Under the pieces are notes generated by a model, which saw nothing but the letters and a program-made list of their open reading frames with translations, was not told the origin of the DNA and ran no database searches. Below, one piece after another: positions 20,353-32,800 of a DNA stretch of 64,000 nt. The position numbers and the translations under genes were made by a program. This stretch comes from Hofstenia miamia (taxonomy: Eukaryota > Xenacoelomorpha > Acoela), in the NCBI GenBank assembly GCA_004352715.1, contig SCFE01000001.1:1499411-1563410 (forward strand), given 5' to 3'. How positions within the stretch are numbered: the first letter of the stretch is position 1; every line of letters starts with the position of its first letter.

Positions 20353-21641
20353 TAGAGGTCGACGGTAACCATACCGACACCGAATCGATACTTTTTGTTA
20401 AAAATGGTTTTTACAATAAGTTAAACGCAACACAACGCTTGATGCAAATGAAATGAGCCAGTGTGAAATAAGTCGCCTCATTTTATTGGCCGTGCAGTCA
20501 GCTATGCGACCTTCTCAGCTGTCAAGTGTAAGTTATATGAGTCAGTGCGCAGCGCCACGTGCCTGACAGCTACATTACGAAATACATGCATTGCAGTAGT
20601 GTGTTTAAGTTTATTATGGCTCCTGGACGCAGTTCAGCTTGGAGGTATTTCGAAAAGACCGAAAATTTAAGACTTGCAAAGTGAAATAGCTGCCAGAAAA
20701 CAGTGAAAAGTGATCCCGGAAGCACTGCCAACATCCGCAGACACTTGAAGGCAAGTAATTGCTTAACGCAATGAACATTTTTTTCTAAATATCATTCAGT
20801 TATAATTAAATAATATATTTAATTAATGTTTAGAACCACCACTTAGAATTATGACAGGAACTCCAGAATAAGGAAATGTTCCCAAACAATCGCAAAGTCA
20901 ATCAACTTGCCAATAAGTCTGGGTTTTTTAATTTTAAAGGAGGCGAAGTCGGCGTTGGAATCAGTGCCTACGGAGTCTCTGCAATTTTTCAAGGACACGC
21001 TTTTAAAAAATATGAACGACCGATTTGGTGATTTGGATCATAAGCCATTATTCTTGATTACCACGCTTCTAGAGCCAAGGTGCAAAACATTGTTGTTCAG
21101 CGAAGAACAAACAATTTTGGCAACCGACATTTTGTTGGGGCCTTAGAGGAAATGGCAGTTAGTGGTACTCCGACCGAAGAGTGCAATCCATCATCCCGCA
21201 AAAATACAAATCCGTACTTCTCACATCTTTAGCTGGTAAACTGCAAAGCAAAAATTCCTCTGCTTCCAATAGTGATTTTGATATATATTTATCTAGGGGT
21301 GGTTTGGACCCTACTGGTGATGTTTTGAATCGGTGGCGTCTGTATGCAACCAAGCTACCGAAGTTGTCCTAGCTGGCACGAAAATATCTTGCTATATAAG
21401 CAACAAACGTCTCTTCGGAAAGAATGGGGTCTATTGGCTCAAATGTAATTCCAAAGAAAAGCTGCAGTTTGACAGGTGTAAATGCTTCGGGACTCATACA
21501 GACAAAAAATAATCTGAAGTTTCTCAAATAAATTTTTTGTTGTAGTATCTTGTTTTCTTCAAAAAACTGAAACCGCGGTATTTTTCTTACGGTTTTACCG
21601 AAACCGTGCCGATGGCATTTTTGAAAAACCGTCGACCCCTA
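20353..21641 (+). mobile_element. hAT element with BED-finger transposase relic
   Basis: Terminal repeats TAGAGGTCGACGGT (20353-20366) and ACCGTCGACCCCTA (21628-21641) match in 13 of 14 positions when inverted. Inside, on the plus strand, is a transposase relic: a BED zinc finger at about 20616-20752 (SSAWRYFEKTE, then DPGSTANIRRHLK), a middle fragment at 20907-21146 (LFLITTLLEPRCK, the conserved A-x-x-L-D/E-P-R region), and a C-terminal dimerisation region at about 21365-21530 (LARKYLAI, ATNVSSER, KNNLKF). The DDE centre is mostly deleted, and there are several stops and frame changes. The putative 8-bp target duplication is poor. Confidence 0.75.
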
Positions 21642-22219
21642 GAATAAAGCAACACCTAAAGGTGCATACGGCTACGGTTACACTATGTGATTGTTCACGC
21701 TTGATCTGTCACATTTTGGTAAAATCGAACGTCTAACCACGGAGATAATTAGCGATGTGACGTGATTTTATGACTTATCTTGCTACTAATCCCGTAGTCT
21801 AATCGTAGCCTACCTATTCATTCTCCAAAACTAACACATTTAAATTTTTGCAAGCTTAATGTTTACTAAAGTGAATTATTTTTGTTTATAATCTTTCTGT
21901 AAACATTGTTTTTAAATAATTTCGCTCACCAGCTACCGTTCGATACGTAATTATAATTAATATTTCAAAAAGCGTTGCATTTTCATTAATTTCTTCCAAT
22001 TAAATTTCAGAATTTCGTCTTTAGACATAGGTCGTTGAAAAAAGCACAATAATTGTTTTTGACAATATCGAAGTTAAAGTAAATCCTGAAAAATACTTGT
22101 GCGTTAAAATTTATTATCAACCATTAGAGGTACATATATATAGTAACTGTCGTTTTGATAAATACCCCAATCTATTTGACCTGCCTTCATTTAAAATTTA
22201 AATATATTGGTTTTGTAAA
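21642..22219. other. intergenic, nothing recognised
   Basis: No gene or repeat that I can support. Confidence 0.4.
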
Positions 22220-22345
22220 CTATAATTGAAAAAGTTGTGAACAAAGTTATAGGTCTGAACGCGATAAAACTTTGTTGTGAATATTTTAAATTCCGAAAAG
22301 TTGAGAACAAAGTTGTAGGTCTGAACGCTACTTTAAAGAAAATCT
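22220..22345. repeat. second copy of the AACTTTGTTG repeat family
   Basis: Two units of a GTTGTGAACAAAGTT-like motif followed by GGTCTGAACGC surround an inverted AACTTTGTTGTGAA. This is the same arrangement as the cluster at 16600-16830. Confidence 0.55.
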
Positions 22346-22986
22346 TTGATATCATTGAATTGAATCTGGCATAGAAATTTAAACCTATGATCACGAACAG
22401 ATTGTCCATTAATTTCAAGCATTCTCAACATATATTTCTACGGGCACTAAGTAGTATGGCTTTAATACCAGCGCACGTCAAGTTTCAAACTTAGCGCCTG
22501 TTCCAGTGATAGGAATTAAAATCCTGTAGAATGTAAGCTTTTGGGGGGTTATTCGATATCCACTGTCAACATTTAGACTCATTTGGGGCAATTCTAAAAA
22601 TATATAAAAATGAAAAACTGCTGAATACTTTGATTTATTGATCATTTTACCAAATTTAGATGCTTTTTAAGCTTTATCCGGACATCTGTTGACATTTTGC
22701 CAAGAAGCAACATAAAATTGTTCATTTCTAAAGTTACAAAAAGTGAGGTATCCTCAAATTCAGTGAGCATAAATGATTTTATTAGATGTTCATGTCATAT
22801 TATTGTGTTATTACTTCTTAAACGCATTCGTTGAAAATTTGTCAACAGTCATCTACTTCTGTGGGGGACTTATATTTATGCGTTTGCGGCATGTGTTGGA
22901 TGTTTGCATCTTTACTAATAAGTTTGCCTCAATTGATTAATCATTTATTTAGCTTTTAGAATGTTGACTGAGCTTACATTCTGTAC
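22346..22986. other. flank of the second piggyBac relic
   Basis: Non-coding. Several GTCAACA/TGTTGAC words occur here (about 22570, 22690 and 22845) and again at about 23815, and may be subterminal repeats of the piggyBac relic at 23010-23640. I could not fix its ends. Confidence 0.35.
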
Positions 22987-23009
22987 CACGTAGTCACCTA
23001 CCACTCTAA

Positions 23010-23640
23010 CATGGAGAAAAAAAAGACGATGTACATTTGATGAAGCAATATGTAGACTTGCTATAATTGCTGATGACTTGGAAACTAAACAATGCACAGA
23101 TAAAGATGTTTCTAGTACTGAAGAACAAAGTGAATCCCATCAATCAGTAGAAGAAGACGTAATCAATGAAGTTGATATATATGAATAACAGATATCAGAG
23201 GAAGATGATTCTGAAGAAGATGATAGAGAGGGTGAAGAAAGTGCAAAAATCAAACAGCCTATTGTTGCTGGAAGTGCTACGCATTTGCAACAACACTTTA
23301 CACCAAGATTGGGAAGAAGAAACATTCTGACTTCACATTGAAGCTTCACGAAACTAAGAAGGAAATGCCTTCATGAATTTTTACAAAACTTATTCTTCAT
23401 ATAGGGCGTGAGACAAATATGAAGGCAAGAGATGTTCGACAGGAATCAAATCTTGCAAATCATATCGTCATGAATCTTGAGAAAACAAGTACTTGGCTAT
23501 AAAAATGGGCTTTAGCTTAACCCCAATAATTCCACCAATGGTGAACTCAAACAAACGTGGAAGATGTCAAAATTGTGGAAGGCACAACAAGTCAGTTTGC
23601 AATATATGTACCAGCAGCATTCGTCCTTAACATAGAACAA
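23010..23640 (+). pseudogene. piggyBac transposase relic, internally deleted
   Basis: The plus strand has a start-like MEKKK and then, one frame over, RRCTFDEAICRLAIIAD followed by a long acidic stretch (VSSTEEQSESHQSVEEDV, then SEEDDSEEDD). This is the acidic N-terminus typical of piggyBac transposases. After about 180 bp of broken frame it ends with PPMVNSNKRGRCQNCGRH and VCNICTSSIRP, the C-terminal cysteine finger, at 23540-23630. The catalytic domain is missing, the same deletion architecture as the element at 12948-13838, though the sequence differs. Confidence 0.65.
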
Positions 23641-24831
23641 TTCAAAAGCAAGAATTATGCAATCTGCACTCAAGCAAAACACATAATAACTTGAGTTAAT
23701 TTCGGGTATTAAAATGGTTATATGTTCTTAATAAATATTCTTTATACATTTGTACATGTTTGTTAACAAAATTTATAACACTAAGACAAGTCAAACAATC
23801 ATTAAAACTGCACATTTTGACAAATTGTCAACATTTGTCCTAAATATGCTACCTAGATTCATGTTCTGATGACGGTTAAGCCAATTTTTCATTTATACTA
23901 AATCAGGGCCTTTTCCAATGTATCTTATCCTTTTCAGGACGATATTGACAGTTCAGGCATGATGAACACATAGAATCAAAAAGTACCAGAAAACACACGC
24001 ACTTCAGATAATGTTGAAGCCTACGAATGATTACAATAAATTGTTTTGGATTACAATTTGTTTTTAAATTCAAATAATAATTAAAAACGACATTTCATTG
24101 AAACCCCTATTCATATTTATGCCTGAATTGAACATTAAGTAGAAATATTTTTTGCATTTGTTTGAAGGAAATTATAATAGAGAAGGGGCGCTTCCCCGGG
24201 ATGCACGTCTTTGATCATGACTGATAAATTAGAGAAAAGTATTCGCAAATAATATTTAACTCTAGCTGCACAAGTGTTACTTTTACGTAACTAACCGATT
24301 TGTCAGCATTTGTGAACAATTTTATCTCTATGCATGTTAAGAAATACTAAAAGCTTTTTAGCTTTTTACATGGACACATCTATGGGATAGAGCGCGCTCA
24401 TGCAATGATGAAAATTACTGCTAAAACATATCCTTATGCCTGAATTACATGCAAATAAGAATTTGAACGGAACAAATTTCTGTCTTGTGGTGTGTTTACA
24501 ATTTGAACATCTTCGTTAGTTCGTGAGTTATAGGCGTTTAAATATTTTTTGTTGAAGTCATCACAAATTTTGAAAAATTCCTAGTGGAAATAAGGTTAAG
24601 ACAGCCTTTAAGAGATCTATCGATTCCTAAATGACGATAAAGGATTGCAAAAACTGCAAGTGTTCATGGTAGGAAAAGTACACACACCTAGATGAATAAT
24701 TATGGTCTGAAATTTATACGATGAATTGAAGCGCCCTTGTGAACTCAACAGAGTGCATACGTTGAATAATAAATAAATATAAAACACAACAAGACGATTA
24801 TTTAGAAACTCATAAGTAAATTTAAATTACA
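23641..24831. other. intergenic, nothing recognised
   Basis: AT-rich. I looked on the minus strand for further exons of the zinc-finger gene that starts at 29802 and saw no additional CxxC...HxxxH unit. Confidence 0.4.
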
Positions 24832-25111
24832 TCAGAATCCAACCTTGTGTGCGGAAAGAAGCCGATTTGTGATAAAACGTTTATTGCAAAAGCTACATGT
24901 GTGTTTTGCAAGATAATCATCCGAAGGTTTCTGCGGCTGTGGCTCTGAAAATTTGCGATTCAAAGATTGCAAACCAGCATGCTCTTGAAGAAAATGACGT
25001 TTTAGTACGATGGAACTTGCGTATGCAATGTTGCAAATCATGCATGTCCAACCCAAATTATGCACTCTTTGAAAATGTGATCTTAAATATTTTCTGTTTG
25101 AAGTAACAAAC
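24832..25111 (-). CDS. C2H2 zinc-finger gene, exon 3
   Basis: The third exon follows an ATATTTAG acceptor just above 25111. Spliced to exon 2 it completes a finger whose C-x2-C pair is encoded upstream: the join makes CDICK followed by FVTSNRKYLRSHFQRVH, a regular C-x2-C-x12-H-x4-H. A second complete finger follows (CMICNIAYASSIVLKRHF, second His in QEH). Then comes a linker of about 25 residues rich in Pro/Gln, and a third finger (CSFCNKRFITNRLLSAH) that lacks its last histidine before TGA at 24832-24834. A weak donor (AAG|GTTGGA at 24843) could instead lead to a further exon that supplies it. Likely a nuclear DNA-binding protein; no named orthologue recognised. Confidence 0.72.
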
Positions 25112-26191
25112 CTAAATATATTTCCTATAGACATGAAAATGCAAAAATATTAATTATAACTCATCTAGGCATTTTTGCAATCTGTGATGGCCTCTACAAA
25201 ATTTTGTTAAACGCTTATAAATAAGGACCTAAGAAAGATATCTAAAATCTGAAAATATCACAAGATAAAGGATTTTTTCTCTTCGGTGCTACTATTTCTG
25301 ACTGTCAGTACAACTCAATTGAAAGATGTTTGGGCGGTTGACCTACAAAATAAAACATCTGAGACTATTTGTTGCTCTCAAAATAATTTATAAAGCACAA
25401 CTATTTGAACATTATGTATGATGAGAAGTTGAAATTCTTCAGGAATAAAAAGAATAATTTCTAGCACAATATTTACCATAAAAGGGAGTACATTTACTCA
25501 TATATGTATAAACATTCACGGACTTCATAAAAATTTTATACGCTTAAAGAAAATTGAAAATCTGTACAAAACACTTTGTATCTTGAAAGATACACTGTGC
25601 AGCAGTTAAGGGTTAATGAATAATATCTATAGTAATCAATGACATCATATTAGGAAATTTTATATTTATGTGAAGCTAATCGAAGATAAGAGTGTACATT
25701 AGTGTTATGAATATTTGATATTCCTCAAGGTCATACCACAGTCAGTTGAGCTTTTGGATGAAACCCTTGAAACTTTCTTTTTATTCCTAGTTAGAAAAAA
25801 CTCCCTCGTTAATAATTATTAATTTTTCGACAGTTCCATATTGAATTTATTGAAAAAAATTGAAAAACAATAATAAGATATTATTTTATTTTAGTACGAA
25901 AGCCTTTTAAAAAAAGTTACTTGACGTGAATAATCTCAATACATATGAAAATCAAACAACCTTTTACTTTGATTTTGGAAAAATTCTCATACAACCAAAA
26001 GTATGGTAATGATTTCATAGTAATGATGAAAAAACAACTTTCATGAAGCTTAATCAAGGTTTTACATCAGTGATAACGACATTATTCAACGGCTTTAAAA
26101 TGTAGATAATTGCTTCAATTCTTTTTATTACAGCCATGGCGGAATAAAAAGTGAATTAATTTTGCAGCAATAATAAAAACTAATTACTTAC
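25112..26191 (-). other. intron 2 of the zinc-finger gene
   Basis: About 1.08 kb, donor AA|GTAAGT (first base 26191), acceptor ATATTTAG. No transposon recognised inside. Confidence 0.65.
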
Positions 26192-26332
26192 TTGCAAATG
26201 TCGCAGTTATATTGCGCATTGCTATGAAGACATATAATGTGCTGACGAAGGCCTGCTTTGTTAATCTTCTTCGAACAATAGGTGCACGTAACTTGTTCAG
26301 GAGATTTAATTCGATTCTTGCGGTCTATCAAA
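26192..26332 (-). CDS. C2H2 zinc-finger gene, exon 2
   Basis: A 141-nt exon between acceptor TTGTCTTTTAG (just above 26332) and donor AA|GTAAGT. It keeps the frame of exon 1 (phase 2 in, phase 2 out). It encodes a basic linker, a compact finger (CTYCSKKINKAGLRQHIICLH, with 11 rather than 12 residues between the pairs) and the first C-x2-C of the next finger (CDIC). An upstream open frame extending to 26541 is intronic. Agreement of phase, splice consensus and finger spacing makes this the best-supported multi-exon gene in the window. Confidence 0.78.
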
Positions 26333-26971
26333 CTAAAAGACAATTTACTTAGGATATAATTAACCTCATATAATGTAGTGCTTAAAAACAATTGGTGGCA
26401 ATAGAAAGAGGTATTGGAAAAACAGAAATGCTTACGTAGTGTTAGCTGAAAACCTATAAAAACTAATGTAAAATTCGAAGTAATTAACTTTGAGATTAAA
26501 GCCAACATAAGAACGAATCTAGTGCTGAAAATTGTAGACATTGGGTGAGGTTCTGAACTCTACCTTAAGAGTTGTTGACATTTAAAGTGTTAATTAACAT
26601 TTTAAAAATAAAAAATATTTATTGAACACAAAAAATGAAGTAAATGTATTTTTGTTTATCGATGTTCCATAATAATCACAATAATCATAGAGGACTAAAT
26701 TGAAATTATAAAAACCTAGTGTGAAAAATAATAAATTGCTTTGTTTGCACGCAACTTAAAAGAATATGGCCATACACGATAAGGTTATTTGCTAATACTT
26801 GACAAAAATCGGCTTACTAACTCAGGCCCCCACTCACTTCAGTTCTGTTAAAAACTATAATGTAAGAACTCTGTTAAATAACAATCCCAGCTGATTAATT
26901 ACATTTTGGAAGGATGACTACAATGCAACCCATTTTTATTGAATTGGAATGTTTAACTACATCGGCTGTTT

Positions 26972-27700
26972 ATGTCGACTTCATACATAAAACAAGATAT
27001 GACATCATGCCTAGTAAGGTGTCGCCCAATATACATATCCAAGGTGGACCAGAAATTAAGGGACAGTGAACCACACAAAATTCAACAGGCGCTAGGACTA
27101 ATAGCGCTTACATCTAGTTTTTGTTTATATCGTCGATGGTTTAGTAAATTAGGATTGAAGGCTTATTGCCCAAAAACTCGTTCACGCAATGTGCGAAGAT
27201 AACCCAAATGGTCGAGATGAGTTCTGGGGAGCCTTCCTTAACAAAATCTAGATGATTGTTCATTTATCGAGAACATTTTTTAGCTTGATTTACTGGGCTA
27301 CAAAGAATTATTCACAAAAAAAGTAAATGTGATGTTAACGATTCAGGAGTAACCGTTGGAAACGATTTCTGTTGTGATGATTAACTGTACCATTGGAAAC
27401 CGGACTCGTAAGTGGTTGACTGATACCTATGACAATCGTTGAATAGGCCGACAGGGAGGACTTGAGTGGCCCAAAAGGTCGTCCGATCTTTCTCCGCCTC
27501 AATTTTCCTTCTGGGGTGTTAACGAAGAAAGTAAACCACTTTCTTTGGAAAAATTGAAAAAAACGAATAATCAAAGCTTTACATTCGATTACTACAGAGC
27601 TATGTCACAAAGTTAATGGATGGAGAGCAGAGTTGTGAAGTGCATCGAATAAAATTTTGGACAATTTGAGTATTTGTAAATACAACTATCATTGAATTGG
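26972..27700 (+). pseudogene. Tc1/mariner transposase relic (W-I-G-R-R-G type)
   Basis: From the N-terminal side I read SKLGLKAYCPK, then a CEDNPNGRDEFWGAFL segment, YWATKNY, and near the end IGRQGGLEWPKRSSDLSPPQF and FWGV. These are the linker, first-catalytic-region flank and last-catalytic-region motifs of a Tc1/mariner lineage common in invertebrates. The copy has many frame changes; the second catalytic region (Q-Q-D-G-A) is not readable. It lies in an intron of the zinc-finger gene, antisense to it. Confidence 0.7.
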
Positions 27701-27886
27701 ACATATTTAAAAAGAATTTTTGGTATTGCCCCTCAGCTTCTGGCCCACCCAGCATGTCCATAAAATTTTACAATAATATACGAAAATTTGAAAGTATTTC
27801 CATTCTGTACCCAATTTTACAGCAATTTCACTATTGAATAAATTAATCAACAGATTGTTTAAATAAGCACTCAAAATAGGTTTACT

Positions 27887-29245
27887 CAGGGCTGCCAACA
27901 CTTAGCCTATGATATACACTCTCTTGCGACTTCATCAGAGAAAACCCACTTTCAACAGTCATATTGTGCGGACATATTGAGCAAACTTGACACCACAAGA
28001 CGTGTGAGAGATGGCAAAGAACACTGACCAACTTGTTCATTTACAGAGAACAGTTCGTGCAGACTCTGATTGCAACCCTCTGCTGAAAATTTGACCGCGA
28101 CAAGCTCGTCCACAACTGAGTTCTCGTTAATATTCGATTCTACTGCCAGTCTTTTCAAAGCTGTGAGTGTAACGCTCGAATACTCTGATATTTTGAGATA
28201 AAACATGTAATTGAACTCAACGAGTGGGTGCGTTAAAAAGCTCTTGAATCTAGATAGAAACATCTGCAACAGCGTTTCATAATAATTTCCCCAATGTCTG
28301 GATTTCCACAAGCTTCGACGCGGGCATTTCATTTAGAGCTCCAGTAATCTCGTCGTGATCATTAGAGTAGGTAAAATTTTGAGCAACATTTTCAAAAGAA
28401 AGTGGCTTGTAACCCTCCGACTACTTTTGATATAGAAAACTCAAATATTTCTCCCAGGAAACCTTCAGTACATGTCCAAGACGCATGGCGATAGGTTAAA
28501 CTGACTTGAGAAGCATCATCAAATATTGATTGATGTCCAAATTTTTCCCTTGGCTTTCCTTCGAACGGAATTATCGGCTGCAGAGCAATAACACATCGGT
28601 CAATGAGAACTAGAAAATTAATCCCAGACGATATTCGCTTCAGCTCAAGTTGTTCATTTCTAGTCACATAATGCAATTTTCAAATAAGCAGTTAAATACG
28701 ATGCTTTTGAGAAACAGTTAAACTATTGGTTTCTCGTTTTAACTAAATAGTTAATAGCTAAACTATTGAAATGCACTTTATGTGAATCATACCGACAGCG
28801 GGCCGAGTAGGGATCATCACGCAAGCGTTCCGCCCAGGGAAAGAATTCTTGCATGACAAGTAAATTTGCATTTCCCCATCTGAAGACAGAGCACAAAGTA
28901 GTAACACTTAATACACTTAGAAAATATTGCACACATCATAATTAAATGAAAATGGAAAATAATTAGTGAATTAAAATGAATATGAAGTAACGTCATTAAA
29001 TGATTTAATCCTGTGTAGGAGCGTGGTTTTTCCCGGGTGAATTTTCCAGTAAATTTGAGCGAAATCTAGCAGCTAAAAACAGTTGCAAAACATAAATTAA
29101 AATTAAAGATTCAAAAAGTAGAAATTCCACATGAGCTTGAAAAATCGCCGTTTCTACAGCTGCGGTTTCCCCTGTTTAAAAAAAACCCAACCAAAAAGCG
29201 GCTTTAACAGACTTGTCGGTTTTAACCGACCAGTTGGCAGCCCTG
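27887..29245 (-). mobile_element. hAT transposon with 8-bp target duplication
   Basis: Perfect 13-bp ends CAGGGCTGCCAAC (27887-27899) and its complement (29233-29245) are flanked by GGTTTACT (27879-27886) and GATTTACT (29246-29253), a 7 of 8 match, as expected for hAT. The minus strand encodes a transposase relic: an N-terminal finger-like segment (28723-28932, with FFPWAERLRDDPYSARC), a central part (28392-28676) and a C-terminal dimerisation region ending near 27930 (MTVESGFSLMKSQ, equivalent to the hAT E-R-x-F-S motif). It is broken by stops and frame changes. It lies inside intron 1 of the zinc-finger gene in the same orientation. Confidence 0.85.
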
Positions 29246-29611
29246 GATTTACTACTCTACACCAAAATTGGCAACAATATTTGGGTAAAAATCAACATAA
29301 TTTTGTATGGAAAATAGGCAAAAAACATTCTATTTGAGAAAATGCCGCATTCACTACATGTCGACTATGGAATCCTTTCAAACAGGTATGCTTGAAGTTT
29401 TCCCATTTTAAATGACTATTTAAAATCAATTTATTAACAGATAAATATAGACTAGGTATACATAAAAAATAAATCTAAGGCAAAATATACCAATTCGTGA
29501 ATTTGTATGCATACGTTGTTAAATAATCAATTCATTGTTCAAATTTTAAGGTAAATGCACAAGTAATAAACCTAACAAAGTTATTTAATTATAAAATGTT
29601 TTTGAACTAAC

Positions 29612-29802
29612 CTGATAAAATAGGCATATTCATGAGTTCTCCTATGACGATCATAGTAACCCTGGAGAATTTGAACTCCGCATATCTCACAAGAAATGCA
29701 TGGAAGAAGTTGTTCTAAACTGTTATTGTTGATGTCTGTCATCGTTTCAGCTTGCGCAAAAGCTTGCCGGACAATGTCTGATGATAATGGTGTTGAATGC
29801 AT
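29612..29802 (-). CDS. C2H2 zinc-finger gene, exon 1 (start)
   Basis: The first coding exon runs from ATG at 29802 to a consensus donor (CAG|GTTAGT, intron from 29611). An in-frame TAG lies just upstream of the ATG, supporting the start unless a 5' UTR intron ends at the nearby TTTAG. It encodes a 40-residue N-terminal region (MHSTPLSSDIVRQAF) and a first finger (CEICGVQILQGYYDRHRRTH, 11-residue spacing). With exons 2 and 3 the predicted protein is about 200 residues with four complete fingers and one partial one. Function inferred only as a nuclear, nucleic-acid-binding protein. Confidence 0.75.
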
Positions 29803-32800
29803 TTCCTAAACTAAAACATAATACAACGATTAAACAATATAATACAATGATTAAAAATATTTGATGAGAAAGTAACAATAAATCTTAAAATTACAAATGC
29901 CTTATAAATGGTAAAAGGCTACAAATTATAATCTTTAAATTAACCAGAACTTCATATCATGAATCGAATGAAAATTTAATAAATGAACATAATACAGAAT
30001 TCTCGCAAAAATTTAGACTTATCATTTTTTTCAATTCCCAAGTCCATGATTAAAAAATATTCACTTGCATTGCAATATGACTTCTGCTACCATCAGGTAT
30101 TCAGAGTAAAACTAACAAGTATGTAAAAGAATCACAGCTTTGTGAAAAGAGATATTTTTTAAGTAATGAAAATGTAATTCTTGTAGCACTTCACAATAAG
30201 CCTATAAAACAATGTAACTAGGTGCAAACCCCAACATTTTATAAGTAAATAAACTAAATGAATAGAAACCATTTATATAATTTAGAAAAAGCTGTAAATC
30301 ACTCCATTGTGGATTTCGGTAATGACTAATGGTTGAGTTAATTGGAATGGGAATTGAATGTCTTTGTTTAATACCGAAGAGAAAGCCCAAGATCTGAAAT
30401 GCAATACCATAAGGTTGCACTAATTTGGATTTACTCAAAGAACACTGACAAATTATTGATCAGATATTTATTCAAATCCTAATTCATTTGAAAAAGTTAG
30501 TTTAGTAGATACACAAATACAGTGTAACACCGATAATGGTGGAGTTGAGAATACTGTTCAGAACAAATTATATATAATAGCATATATAGAAATCAATATG
30601 AAGAAACTCAGAATTCCAAAAGTCCCAACAAACCTGAAAATTTGTGACATTTTTTAGAATAATGAGCTGAAGATGACCAAAAACTACTCTCTTATTGAAT
30701 ACAAAAATGAAATTTAACCATATCACTGTAAACACAACAATACTTAATATACGACACATATTCAATATTTAAAGACCAAAAAATATGAAGCCAGTTAAGA
30801 TGATAAAAAATGTCACATAAAAGGCAATGGCTTCTACAGGGATATTTTACAGAACTTTTAAATGTTTCGTTAATTAAAATATATTACTAATTTTCGCAAT
30901 CCTATTATTACGAATCGTTAATAACGTAGTTGTTGAGAAGGGTGTAAATCAAACTACTTTGGTTTACAAATCCAAAAGGTAAATTTTCTTATTAATCTAG
31001 AGTATATTTCATTTAATAAACACACTTTTATTGCTGGATTGATACGGTTGTTTCTAAGGCGGAATTAGCATCAGAGTTAGTGGACCACTGCCAACGATCC
31101 ACCTCAAAATTGTTCCCTAGAAAATTTCTCATCTCTCAAAACATATATTGCCTCCGCAAATTCACATTATTTAAAACATTCCCAAATACATTTAAAAAAT
31201 AATACTTTCGTTTCTTCGCATAGGGAATTTAAATTTTGAAAATTGTAAGGGAATTTTAGTCTTTGTTGAAGATTGCGAGCATAGCCTAAAGTCGAATTTT
31301 GTAGTTCAAAATAAAACTAATTTTTTCCCATACAACAGCCAATGAATTAACAGAAAAACTATCAAATCTTAATTTATTTGGCATGTTCAAAAATTTGTAG
31401 AAATAAGTGGAAAACACATATGTTTTTACAGCTAAATTTTCATAATCACAAAACATTGTATTGAATTTCACGAGACTAACAGCGTAATTCTACACGATGA
31501 AGAACTTATAATTTTCAATCACTTGAGCTTATCAGTTCTATCGAAAAATGGTCGAAGTGTCTGTCCGGAAGTTAGAGATCTTTAAGATTGCCTTTGAAAA
31601 TCAATGATTTGTGATTCATACGTCTTATTCAGAACGCCTTATATTATTTGAAAATTGAAGGAGACATCATTCATTAACATACGTTCAAACTCATCAGCGT
31701 AGTTGTTGCTCAAATCTTTGATGTAGGTATGAGAACAAATTTCTCGGATAGTGCACAATTTGATCAGATTCCCCTAACACTCACAATCAAATATTTTAGT
31801 TAAAACAGAAATCTAAAAAATCCACATTTGATGGAAGCCCACAAGCAATCGATATCCAATTTCATGTATATTGACGAACAAGCTTCTTTACCCATGAATG
31901 GAGGATAAGTGAAAATTAACAAAAAGTAAAAAAATTTTCAAACTTGTTAAAGAGTGAAGAAAAAGCAAAATACTTTATGAAGAATATATAACAAGCGAAT
32001 CAAACAGAAATTATTAACTATATAAGTTCAATTAATTAAAAGTTCTGCACATTCGCTTTCTTTAGTTAAGATTGCCCATTTACAAAAAAATGGAATGGAT
32101 TGAGTGTCGGATTATGATTAAAGCACGAGAAGGAGTCTATTAATTAAGCATTCCTTGCATTACATTATAAGAACTTCAAATGCATTATCTGGTCAGAATT
32201 TAAATGAAGCTCTCCAAGTAATGATGCATAAAATCATTTTTGATGTGCTTATATTTCGTATGAATTCGTTTTGATAGTTGGCTTGCAGATTGTTAAATAA
32301 ACTTGGAAATAAATGACACTAAATAAAAAACAACTCATATTTTGCAGTCGAATGTCAATCTTGCATTTTGAATTATAACTTTCAAAAAGTTGTGATTGAT
32401 GAAAGTGTATAGATGGCAACTAGGGCAACCAAAAAAATCTAATAAAGTTGTACCCAACATTGTAAATAAGTGATCGGGTAAAGCTAAATTAAAAAGCTGC
32501 TACTATGTTTATTTTTCCTTTTATGGTTAATACATTTACTAATGTGTTCAAGTTAATAAAGTTAATTTTACTAATTACTTGCTTAAAACAATGGCTTACT
32601 TTCAAATTAAGAATTAAAGAAAAAAATATTGTTAATTAACCCTATTTTTATCTGGGAACGATTAGACGACCTCCATATCTTTAGACATAACTCAGAGACC
32701 GTTCTTTTAAACAAAGTATCCTTCTATGACTTTTTTCTTTAAATTGTTCTGCAACTTTTGATGCAAAAATTATGCAGATAGGATCAAGGGTTACAAAGTG

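Larger units (their letters stand above)
26333..29611 (-). other. intron 1 of the zinc-finger gene
   Basis: About 3.28 kb, donor CAG|GTTAGT, acceptor TTGTCTTTTAG. It carries a mariner relic (26972-27700) and a full-length hAT insertion (27887-29245), which together make up most of its length. Confidence 0.65.
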
